Below the pieces are notes generated by a model. That model was not told where the DNA came from and searched no databases. It worked only from the letters and a program-made list of their open reading frames with translations. From contig JAXIVH010000124.1 in NCBI GenBank assembly GCA_036785325.1, forward strand, positions 51,001 to 115,000: 64,000 bases of DNA. Reading direction: 5' to 3'. A program made the position numbers and the translations under genes. Below, piece by piece: positions 26,237 to 38,400 of this stretch (the stretch's first letter is position 1; each line of letters opens with the position of its first letter). Origin of the DNA: Urophycis tenuis. Lineage: Eukaryota > Chordata > Actinopteri > Gadiformes > Phycidae.

Positions 26237-26498
26237 GCGTTTTTTTGTGTCTTGAACGAAATGTCCCACGGTTATTTCTCACAGTCGAAAAAGCGAAAGC
26301 TGAATATTCCTCGTATAACTTACTGAAAATGGATTAATTATAAACAACAATAACAAAAAACAAACCAAAAGAGGTCTGTCCAGTGGTGTTTTGCTTGCGT
26401 GGCAGACGGCGGTTAAGGTCACTCTAGTGAAGCTCCGGGGTTACGCGTGCTGGTGGATCTGGGGATGGGCGGAGGGAACAGTTTGTGTCGGAGGCAGG
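21080..26498. other. intergenic / kdm4a 3' flank, no gene recognised
   Basis: No coding exon was supported. The part nearest 26,498 is the kdm4a 3' UTR on the minus strand, of unknown length. Contents noted: T18 at 22,083-22,100; an imperfect alternating (TA)/(CA) tract at 25,770-25,860; (AAT)n at 25,865-25,885; and (GT)n at 26,203-26,232. Confidence 0.35.
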
Positions 26499-29400
26499 CT
26501 ACTCCATGATGGCTCTGTAGATGACGGGCTCGATGTAGTCCCCGCGGTAACGGGAGTTGATCACCCGCTGCCTCTTGGACTCCCGAATGATGTCCTTGTC
26601 CTCGAAGATGCCGTCGAAGCGCATGTCCGACGCCTTGGACTGGAGACAGAGCGCGAGTCCAGAGGGGTTAGAGGTCAACGCCACGTACGCATGTGAAATG
26701 AGCCATCCTGACAGCCCCATGCTTGTTTTTTTTTTATTGCAACTTTTCTCCTAAAGCTGGGGCCACACTGCGCGACTTTTAAGGCTGATTTGGGGCTGAT
26801 TTGGGGATGGTTTGAAGTCGTGCAAATTCCAGGATCTGCAGCCCTAGTTGGGAGACCCGCTAAACGTGAAGTGTTTGTGAGTGAAAGACTTTCTCTATAT
26901 GAACCCCAGGTGTTTGTTAAAATCAACATGGGCACAAAGATGCAGATCAACAGGGGAATTTTCAACAGCCAATGAAAAGTGTGCACTCACAAGTAGGAGC
27001 AGGTGAAAACATAAGAGATGGAAACAGAGCTACCATCTTGTACTTTTTCTTTCTTATACTTGTACTTTTTCTTTCTTATACTTGAACTTTTTTCTGCATG
27101 AATAACTAAATACACTTAAATGCATGCAGGTTAATTGCTTGGTGATGGTTTCGGACCGAACGCGCGTGGTGTGGTCCCAGCTTAGCTTTATAGGCAATCA
27201 AGAAAAACGGAAGGATTTTTTTGACAACAGAAATAAGCAGTGGGCCTGAGTTTCACTCACCAGTCTAGACTTGACCCTCTTGGGCAGCTCCTCATCCAGG
27301 GAGTACACGTCGTCTCTCTTGGCCGTGAGCTGGGAGCCGTCCTCAAACTCCACCTGTCCGTCACACAACATGCATGACATCAGGCGCACGCAGCAGAGTG
27401 ATGCGTCACCGGGGCAACAATTATCACCGACGGGCACATTCCCCCCCAACATGTGTTCCCGCTTCTCCTTCTTACCAGGTACATTTGAGTCACGTGGGTT
27501 GCAACAAATTTGGCCCCGTACACGAGTCCGTCTGTCCAGCGCACCTGGACCACCTCCCCTGGCGGCGGGGGGCCGAGCAGGCCGCAGTCACGACTCTGCA
27601 GGACGAGAGCGCGGTGAACGAGGAGACACGGGGGCCGTGACGCACCTCACGGTCAAGACAGAACGACACCATGCGAGACGGCTTAATGTGAAGCAGCAGG
27701 TAATGACCGAGAACCGTTTACTACCTCGACGATCACTACCTCCACTTGCACCCTGGCTACTTCAACAATCATTACCTCCACTTGCACTGTTTACTGTTCA
27801 CCGTCACTTTAATAACTACTGCCACTTTTCATGTTTTTCAATTTTGCACTCCGCACCTTATTCTGCATTTCAACCTGCACCTTTATCGCTCATTTGCACT
27901 TCTGGTTAGAACGCCAAATGCATTTCGTTGTCCCTGTACTTGTACTCTGCACAATGACAATAAAGTTGAATCTAATCTAATCTAAAAAGAACGCCGTAAT
28001 AACATCGCCCATTGAAAAGTCATCCCAGTTCTTCCTGGCCATGCTTTTAAAGGAAAGGTAGGATTTCAAATATAAATGCATGATGCGTGATACATATAAC
28101 CTACATTTAAATCTCAGAGCAGACAGTATACAAACACGTGACCCCCCCCCCCCCCACTTCAGCACCAACAAGCCAACACCGAGCCAACACCTACCACGAT
28201 GTCTTCTGGGAAGAGGTTGTCGCTGAAGGAGCCGTCGTCAAAGTTGACCTCGTAGAAGGTCTCCTTGGACAGCTGCACCACGTCACACTGGTAGTAGCGG
28301 CCGTTTTTGTGCTTGCAGATCACCTTCTGTCCCACCGTCAGCTCCAGCATGGCGGCTTTGTTGCGCTGGGAGGGGAGAGGCGGGATGCCATGAGCAGAGC
28401 AACAACGTAGGTTCACTCTTAAGACGGCATCACACTTCAAAAGAAGCAGATGTTCCTTTGGGTGGCCCCAGACCAAGGACGTTGTTTTGCAGACGGATTT
28501 GGTTTAAAGTCAGTCGGTTTGGTCACTGCACATTACGAAGAGGTCAGGCCAGTCGTCAGTCAGTGGATGTCTGATTCCGTCTCCATGGGGAGCAATACAA
28601 ATAAATCATGCCCATCTTGACTAATCCCACACACAATGTTTTGAAACCATTACTATTCGGAACACACTGGCAATCTTTGAATGTAGCGAAAAGTTTTCCC
28701 CTCGTGTGCACAGGAGCTAGCCACCGACTTTGCCGATTTAATTGAAACAGATAACGGTAAGTAATTGCTAACCCAGCAAACTCCCGATGAAAAATTCTGA
28801 ATTTGGAATCACAAAATGGAACGCACAAGTCGATGCGACGTTGACGTCTGCCGAATGCGCCGTGAGGTCAGGCGAATGCCCCCCCCCCCCCCCCCCACAG
28901 CTTTCTGTGAAATTACCCCTCTGCTTTCTCCAGAGGAAGACAACAGAGCGGCTGGCTCACGGTAGTCCCACCCACGTCTCAAGGGAACGGGCCTTCATCC
29001 AAACTGATACAGATTATACACTACATTGGTACAGCCACTTTAAAAAACAACGCTTACAACGCACCTCTTAAAGAGGGACCTGGATGTAATTCTGGACGTG
29101 AACCGTTTCTTTCCCCCCCCCCGTTTTGGGCTTTCCACAAGCAGTGACTGGGACGAATGCGACGGGCCCTGGAGGTGGTGGTGTGTGGGGGGGGGGGGGG
29201 GGGGGGGTCTCACGGGGTCTCACCTCGATCTGCGTGGGGCCTTTATGCCGGCAGCAGGTGACGTAGACCACGAACGGCCACTCGTCAGGCTGCATCAGCA
29301 CCCCCGCCGCCTGGGCGCAGGTGGGGTGGTAGGCGGTGGGGCAGCGGCCGTGGGAGCACTGCACGCAGCAGCCCGAGGCCTTCTTCATGCGCTTCTTGCA

Positions 29401-32400
29401 GTAGTAACATTTCTGGGAGACGGAGGAGGAGGAGGAGGAGGAGGAGAAAGAGTTCAGATGGCGGCGCTGAGGAAAGATGGACACCTTCCACATGCTAGAG
29501 GCAGCAGTTAGGGGTCATGAGAACAAAGACTGTAACCATGAAACAGAATGAAAATGTGTTGTTTTGAATTGTTTTATTTATTAAAATATATTTATATTGT
29601 AAATATATTAGAAAATATATATGTGTAGAAATATATATATATAAAAAAATAAACCATATATCAAGTCCATATAAGACACAAAATGTAGCAAAGGCAATAT
29701 TGAAAAGCATCAGAGACACACACATACACACACACACACACTAGCAGTAGTAGATAGAAAGTGTACAAAGTGTCAAAAGTGTCCACAGAGACAAACCCAC
29801 GCACAAACCCAAGACCCAAGACCCAAGACCAATGACCAATGACCAATGAGCGGCCACATTGGCAGAAACTCACCAGCTTAAACCTCTGCAGCGGTATCCC
29901 ACTCAGGTCCACGGGGCTGCGGTCGGTGATGCTGACGAAGCGCGCCTCCAGCACGGCCACGGCACACAGCACGTGCACCCACCTGGGACACAAAGGAGAG
30001 GCTGAGCCGGTCTGGGGGGGGGGGGGGGGGGGCGAGGCCTAGTGATCCCTGATCACCCACCATGAGACACACTGTCTGTCTGGAGGTGCTTGTGGTGCAA
30101 ACTCACTTGTTGTTGTTGGCTTTCTGGAGGGCTCCGCCTCTTAAAGAACACAAACAGCAATTCTGGAGGGGGGAAAAAATAATTTTATACATATATATAT
30201 AATATATACATTGTAGACGACATTGTAGTCTGTGAACATGGGACTGGTCCCTTCATTCCAATGACATTTGTAGTCGGTGCATTATCAATAATAAATAATA
30301 AATTAATAATAAATACTTAAACTAGGGCTGCGCGATATGTTATTATCACTATTATATTGTAATACTGCAAACCAACTGCAGGGGTCGGTAAGCAACTGCT
30401 ATTGTCAAGATGTTTCTTTTTCTCCCCATATAACACTTCAATGTGCGTGTAGTGAATGTTAACTGAATTCATAATGAAAACAGTTAACACTGTAATTATT
30501 CCTGCCAACTGTCCGTTTGCATCCGCTGCTCCTGAGCTTCAATTGAACTTTCTCAAGACTGAAACAACGGCAGCTGCTCTGGTCCACCAAATCAGTTCCA
30601 GAGCATCGGCTTTCCACCCAATCAAAGTGAGAGCCGTCCGACTCAGACCAGGCAACATGCTAAAGCTGTGGCACAGAGGTTCTGGGACATACGTTGAACT
30701 TGAGCTCTCACCAAGCTACCTATAGTCCAGCTGTCGGAGGCCCCCCGCCCCCCCCGAGGCCGGTGCCAGCCAACAGCTACGAGTGGCTGAAGCCTTTGGG
30801 CAAGTTGGCGAACACAGCGGTGAAGGTAACACATGTCTCACAGCTGCTGTCACGTCGTATCTGGTCGGGGACACGGCTTCACGTAGCAAGCAACACCAGC
30901 TGCCCGGCAAAACCTACTTCTTCTAATACAGTTTTGAGACTGCCGTCACAAAAATGTATTAGGCAGTCAAGGCATCGGTCAAATGCGTTCTCCAGAATGT
31001 CGAATACTGATATGTGGTCAAGTGTCAATATGACATTCACTTTATCTGACCACTGACTGGGCTCTTAAATTATGTTGGAACAGTGTTTAGGCCCAAGAAC
31101 CACGTGTTAGTATTTGGGACGCGTGGTCCCTGGACGAACAGAAACCGGCCTGCAGCGCTACGGACAACGGAGGGCAAGCATCATAGCAGCGGCTAAGAGG
31201 TTGAACTGAACATGGCTGAACTTCTTTGGTCACACTTAAAATGTGGCAGTGACAAACACAATGGAGAGCCCTACGGACCAGGCAGCCAGTCAGCATGTTC
31301 CCCCAGCGCTGACTGGAGAGATGAGATGTGAAAAACAGAAAACGCCCAAGTGGAGCTCATCATCCCCCAGCGTGGCCTCGTACTGATAAGCTACAAGTCA
31401 GACTGTTTATCAGAGACATGTCTATTAATGACCAATGAGTTCACACCCCAAAGGAGGAGGAGGAGCCCGTAGACTCCAATGCAGAGCCAGTCGCCTGGTG
31501 GCGTAACAACCAGAGTAGATTCCCTCTGCACTCTAATACACATGTGCCTTTGAGCAACGAGCGCAGCATCAGAGAGTTCTGAGAGACCGCGGGAGCATTG
31601 TTACCCCTCTCTGATGCTGTCCGAAACCATGTGAGGTGAACATGTTGGTTATCCCCAACATAAACTATACCCACATGTCATTGTGATAGCTTATTGGATA
31701 ACAAATGATTACTGTCCCTAGACTGTTCAAAATCTGCACATTGATTAAAATTGCACTACCTCAAAGCCCTGAAATGATGTTTGTTTATTGAGAAATGATT
31801 TCTTAATGAGTTGTTAAGGTGTTATGCATAATCAAACATACAACAGAGCCCAACATCTAAAAGTGAATGAAACTCATTCAAAGTGAATCAAAGTGTCTGA
31901 CCTCGGTCATGGCATTGGCTTTGCAGCGCGCACACTTCCAATCCTTGCTCACGCTGGCCGGGTCCACGCCATAGCAACCTGCAGCAAACAAACACACACT
32001 TTGAGGTTCATTGTCAACAACACATACGCCAAACCACCATTGTTGCTGTCATTAGGAAACCACTGTCAATAGGAAACACAAGACTGTTTCCTACAGAAGC
32101 TGCCAAACAAGTAGGAAGTCAAGGATCATGGAAAGAGGTTTGTGTTGTCGCAGACAACACAAAGATAGACATCCGAAATGAGTGAAAATTAAACACAATG
32201 ACGATGTTTGCCAACTGTCTGAGGGTGTGACCTCGCAAAGATCCAAATCCACAAGTCATTCTTTTTTGTTGGCATTATGTTCCTATATATAAAAACTAGT
32301 GCGCGAAAGAGTGTGGGAGAGAGTTTTTAAGTGTGGCTGCTGTAGACATATCGTGTTCATCACATCTTGTTCTCCAGCCTGTATAACACAGCGTTACGTG

Positions 32401-35400
32401 CACCTGTACTGGCGCAGAGGATGGACGCAAGATGCTACAACCCCCACCACCTCCCACCCCCTCCCTCTGGAGACTCGTGCCCGACACAACCAACCCGACG
32501 GCCCCAGGACCGTGGCCGTGTGGGCCCGCGCCCACACGGCCTCGGCCCGAACCGGGAAGCCCTCCGCAGCACTGACTTGTGTGGACGCGGACGCTGCAGT
32601 GGGAGCAGCTGATGAGCAGGCTGGTGCCGTCGTCGTGGAGATGCGGCGTGGGGCTCTGCTCCTCCGACTCGGCGTCCTCCTCCGTGATGGTGGTGAAGCA
32701 CGCCTCGGGGATCAGCGGCTTGCTGCGCATGCGGCCGCCGGCCACCATGACGGGGCTGTCGGCGCCGCCGCCACACTCCGTCTGGGGGGGGGGGGGGGGA
32801 GCGTTACAATACAAAACTCTAATAAAAATGTTGCACCCCCCCAGGCCGTTAGAGAACGTGCATCTTGTATGCTTTCGCCATAGCGTTTCATTTTTTCCTC
32901 TGTTTGCGGAGTATTCGTGCTAGGGGGATTTCACAAAAAAAGGCATCGTGGCATCGTGACCTCTGTTGACCTGTTGTTCCACACACTGTGTGGGGTGGCC
33001 ATAGCTCAGTGAGTGAGGCAGTAGCTAACCGTAGGGTCGGTGGTTCGATCCCCTCCATCCCCACTTCCAAACTGTCTGCATGTCAAAGTGTCCTTGAGCA
33101 AGACACTGAAGCCCAACTTGCTCCCCTGGCTGCTGAACCTAGGAGCCCACTGCTCCTATGTACCATAGAATGGGTCCAATGCAGAGAACACATTTCGTTC
33201 CCATATCTGAGAATGACAAATAAAGACCCAAAGGTCCTCTCTTCTCTGCGTGTGCTCCAGAGACCTGCAGGCACTAACTGGAGGCCTACCGGGGTGTTTA
33301 CGTGTGGCTAGTGCTGTGGGGTTTATTCACTTCAGTGCTTCAGCTTTACACCCCCGTGCTGTTTTGTTGTGGTAGTCGCCAGGGCAAGAAGTAGCCCATC
33401 AATGCCATGGGCCTGATGTTCTTCTTTGGGGTTTGGATGTAACATTTTATCGCCACCTACTGGCCTGGTGTGCTTATGCCAGCGTTTTGCATAGTGTTTG
33501 TGTTCTCGTTCTCTTGTATACTTTCCATAAACGGGGGGAAAAGATACATTTTCATGAGGGTGGACGAGGCCTTAGTCTCCGTGCCCCTGTGTTCATGAAG
33601 CAGCAAACACATTCAAAGTGTTGAGCCACACCTGTGATTCCACCACGGTAACACCCGTGTGAAAATGGTCCCTAGGGCTCGACTCGACTCGAGTTATACA
33701 GGAAATGTAGCAACGTAAAATCCAAAAAAAAAAAAAACATTAACAAACCTCAACCCACCCAAACGTTGCACTGCCACATCTCTAACGAGAAACTCTCATA
33801 ATGACCAGCCCTTTCACCATTCATTAAAGGGTAAAGGGGGCATTTAGCAGATGCTTTTGTCCAAAGCGACTTACAATCAGTACATCTGTGAGGGTGCGAC
33901 AGTTGGAGGAGGATGTGGACAGTTGGAGGAGGAGGGGGGATCAAGGGGATCGAACCGCCGACCCTACGGTGGGGTGGACGACCTGCTCTGTGCACCCAGA
34001 CAGACAGACAGACAGACAGACAGACATACTTTATCTAATCCCTGAGGGAAATTGCCTACCCGCTCTACCCACTGAGCGACTGCCGCCCCGCCCTCATTTC
34101 CAAACAATAACCCAAAGCACCCTGGGTGCCGCGGGCCGTCCCGTGCTCCTGTAGGGCTGAGAGGCGCGCCCCCCCCCCATGGGGTCCTGAGGCTCACCCG
34201 CTGGTAGGTCCTGAACAGCGTGCACACCGAGCAGTAGGGGGGCTGCAGGCCCATGCGCCGGTTGTACTCGCGCTCCTTCTTCAGGTTGGGGGGTCTGTTC
34301 TGCCACAGCTGGGCCAGGGGCTTGGTCCAGCTCTCGCCCACCTCGTGGCCGTCATCCTCCAGGGGCATGTCCTCCGCTAGCTCTGGAAAAGAGCCATCGT
34401 TCGAACCGGGGAATAAATGAATACGGGAATGTTCAAGTGTAAATCGATTCTGTCGGTAAGATTGAAACCTGCACGATGTAACTTTTCTATCATGGCCGCG
34501 ATTTGCTACATCTGAAAATGTCTATATAACCAGGAGGTTTCTCAAGCATAAAATGGGTTCATTCACGAGTCAATCCATCCATGGGATATTTCTCTATAAA
34601 TCAGTTTATTCTGGTCTACTTTGCCCCCCCCCAAGATTATGTTTTTATTTTCGAATGTGCTTGGTTATTACATACCTTCATCACTAATGCCATCCTTTAT
34701 CAGTGGATGGTGTCTTGGCAGCTTCCCAAGATGGCTTTCATACTCTTCATCTGTAGCCATCTCATCTGCATCCTGAAGGAGAACATGTGTTCAGTGGCAG
34801 TGTTGTAAACCATCAAGAGAGACGTGCCCTTCAAGGCCCCTTAGCCCCACCGCGCTTAACCAAGACGCATGGCACAAATGAGCCTGTTTCTGTTCATTTA
34901 CTCCCCATAATGTTGTCATGTTCATCGCCCAATCAAAGGACAAACCACTTTGATTTCAGATAGATTCAATTGGCTGGATTCATTCATCTGTACACATTGC
35001 ACTGACATTGCACATTGCATGTTTATTTCTATTGTCTTTTTTTATCTTTTTGTCTTATCTGTAGGAATGTTTACTTTAGTTTTAGTATTAGGAATGTCTT
35101 GTCCTGCATGTTGTGCCTGTGCACTTTATCTGTTTCACCGTGGGAGGGTGAGAAACGTACTCTTGATTCCTTTGTATGTCTTGCCATGTGAGGAATTGAC
35201 AATAAAGCAACTTTGACTTTGACTTTGACTTAAGTATAATCTTTTAGTAAAAAGAGTCACATTCTTCAGAATTGATACCCCATTAGAAGATTATAATTAA
35301 ATGTATGTTCAGGTCACTTCAAGCCACTGAACCATTTAACTTGCTCCTTGCAATACACAAGGAGCCACAAACCTCTGGTTGTCCGGACACACAACGCAGA

Positions 35401-38400
35401 GGAAGGTTCCTACCCAGGACCCCGCCTCAGCTGCCTCAGCTGCCTCAGCTGCCTCAGCTGCCTGAGCACGTGCAGCGAAACCAAAGCAGCGAGCGTGCAC
35501 CCATCGGCTCACCATCTTGTCCTGCGGGTCCGTCTCCGTGTCCGTGCTGTAGTTCATGCCCTCCTCCTTCTCCCGGACCGGCGTCTCCTCCTCCCCGTAG
35601 TCCCCCTTGGCGTAGCTGTGGACGTGGAGGACGTCGGCCGGACTCAGGGCCATCTGGAAGAGCCGGGGGGCCGGGCTGGAGCTGCCCGCCCGCTGGGGCT
35701 CGCCGCCGCCGCCGGCCTCGGGCTTGGGGGCCGGGCTGGGGGGGGCGGCGGCGGCGGCCTCGCCGTGGTTCTCTGGCGGCTTGGCGGCGTGGAGGAGGCC
35801 GTTGTTGCCCTCGTTCTTGGCAGGGCTTCTTCTCCTGGCAGACTTCTTGGTGTGGGCCTTGGCCTGCCCTTTGGGCTTGGCCTTGGCGGCTTTGTCCTTG
35901 TGGGCCGGCGTGTCTGTGGGGAGGAGTCAAGACCGTGCCATGGAGTTAGAGAGGCCTCAGCGGTGATGACACCAGCACGTTGCGGGGTCGTAAACACATT
36001 TACACGGCCTGCACACACAAAAGTACCTTTTGTGTGTGCAGGCCGTGTCCTCAAAACACATTTTGAGGAAATCTGCACTTAATATTTTTTTCAACTGTTT
36101 CATACATGCATCAAGCTTACAGCTATGAACTATATATTGTAGACCTCTAAAGAAGAGATAACAAGCACAAACAAACAACAAAGAAAAACTTTGATACATT
36201 TGATGTATATATTTAGTCATGCTCGTGCTGTAGAAGATAACAAAGACCCGCCCCGACATGAAGACAGATACCAACATGAATCGTGCCGTACCTTTGTCGG
36301 GTTTCTCCTCCTTGACCTTTATCTCCTCCGCCTTCACCGTCTCCGTCTCAACGTCTCTCTTGTCCTCCTGGATCAGCGGGGGGCTCCCATCCTCAGACGC
36401 TCCCATGGCCTCGTGGAAACGCTTGGTCCCCTTCGTGGCACTGGAGTAAAAACAGAACAAAACAGCCATTGGCATCGTGTGAATGCGTTTGTACAGACAG
36501 GACACGCGGTACATGTGTGTACCGTACACACATGTACTGTCAACCCACGACGCACGCATTGAAAAGGAATGGCATTGCATTCAAGGGATTGTATTGTCCT
36601 TGTTCGGTTGCAAGCTATACAGTGAAAACTGCAACCAACAGACAGACGTCACACACACACACACACCACCTGAACAGAAACACAAAACAGAGGGATCTAT
36701 TTTCAATAAATATTATTATTATTATTATTATTATTATGCATTTTATTTAGAGGTGCAGTGGCATACTCTATCAGTGTGTGACAGAATATGCCACTAAGAA
36801 TAAGTGTGTTTTTAGGCGGTGATTTAAAGGTGGAGACAGAGTCAGAAGTGTGAATGTCTGGTGGGAGAAGAGAGTTCCACAGGCGGGGGAGCAGATCGGC
36901 TAAAAGCTCTTGACCCCCACGGTGGAGAGGTTGGCAGATGGAGCTGAGAGCTGGATGGCAGAAGAGGATCGGAGAGAGAGGGCGTGAAGGTGTGTGTGGG
37001 TGTGTGTGGATGACCTCAGTTAGACTGAGGTTACACTGGTGCCGGGCTGCAGGACCCTAACTGATCCCTCAGGAGGAACGACAACCCGTTGCCTGTGATG
37101 CCATAGAGACGCCCCCGCTCCCACCTTTCGTCCTCTTGGGCGGTGCTGGTAGCTTCTTGAGCGTCACCCGTGGTGGTGTCTGGCAGTGGCGGCGGCGGCG
37201 GCTCGTGGCCCTGAGCGAACAGCGCGGCCTCCGGCGTGGGCTTGGAGTGGTCGATCACCACGGTGTCTTTGCCGGCCAGCCACTGCTCGTAGCGCTCCGG
37301 CTGGTACTTGCGCACAAACACGTCCATGGATATCTTCACCATGTCCTGACTACAGGAGCACTGCAGGGCGAATGGGGGGGGAGGGGAACGACATCATATA
37401 CTATACAAAATATGCAATTGGTACTGCAGGATTATTTTATAGGCTATGTCATAATAATAACAGCACACATGCGTTAACTGTATCCACATGTGAGAATCCT
37501 TGCCAGCCATTCTTGAGAAAAAGGTAGTCACTTCTACAAATCAACCTTGAACAAGATGCAGCCTTGATGTTGCAGCCTTGATGTTGTACATGGTTACATC
37601 CGTTTCACTCTTTCACTTCCTTTTGTCTCATGTGGTCATACCTGTGGTAACATGTGTTTGGGCTAATGTTGTGCCAGCCTGTTCAATTCATTACAATATG
37701 AAGCAGATGAAGTAGATAACTCAGGCCTGTTACGACGGTGGTCAAAACCCAAGAGAACATTGTGTTTTGTTCCCAACTTCTGCTACTGCTACCAAACTCC
37801 TGGCTCGTAGACAGTGATAGTAGATAGTAGACAGTGATAGTAGATAGTAGGTAGTAGGTAGTAGATAGTAGATAGTAGATGGTAGATGGTATATAGTAGA
37901 CAGTGATAGTAGACAGTGATAGTAGACAATGATAGAAGATAGTAGATAGTAGACAGTGATAGTAGATAGTAGATGGTAGATGGTAGATGGTAGATAGTAG
38001 ACAGTGATAGTAGATAGTAGATAGTAGCCAGTGATAGTAGATAGTAGATGGTAGATAGTTCAAGATTCAAGTATCTTTATTGTCAAATGTGCTACATGGC
38101 AGGCATATAGCACAGATGAAACAGTGTAGACAGTGTAGACAATAGTAGACAGTGATAGTAGATAGTAGACAGTGATAGTAGATAGTAGATAGTAGACAGT
38201 GATAGTAGATAGTAGACAGTGATAGTAGATAGTAGATAGTGATAGTAGATAGTAGATAGTAGACAGTGATAGTAGATAGTAGACAGTGATAGTAGATAGT
38301 AGATAGTAGACAGTGATAGTAGATAGTAGATAGTAGACAGTGATAGTAGATAGTAGATAGTAGACAGTGATAGTAGATAGTAGACAGTGATAGTAGCTAG

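Noticed and set aside
27271..27909. 212-codon plus-strand frame over kdm4a exons 19-20
   Set aside because: It overlaps two validated minus-strand exons and a retroposon tail, and has no recognisable domain.
32299..32883. 194-codon plus-strand frame at kdm4a exon 13
   Set aside because: Antisense shadow of the GC-rich exon 13 and its flanks.
11362..34090. tRNA-like sequences with box A and B
   Set aside because: Each continues into a SINE body and tail and lacks a proper acceptor stem, so they are SINE heads rather than tRNA genes.
35348..36082. Long plus-strand frame (244 codons) opposite kdm4a exon 10
   Set aside because: It is the GC-rich antisense of a well-supported kdm4a exon (exon 10, Ala/Pro/Lys-rich) and runs into intron. 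It has no family resemblance.
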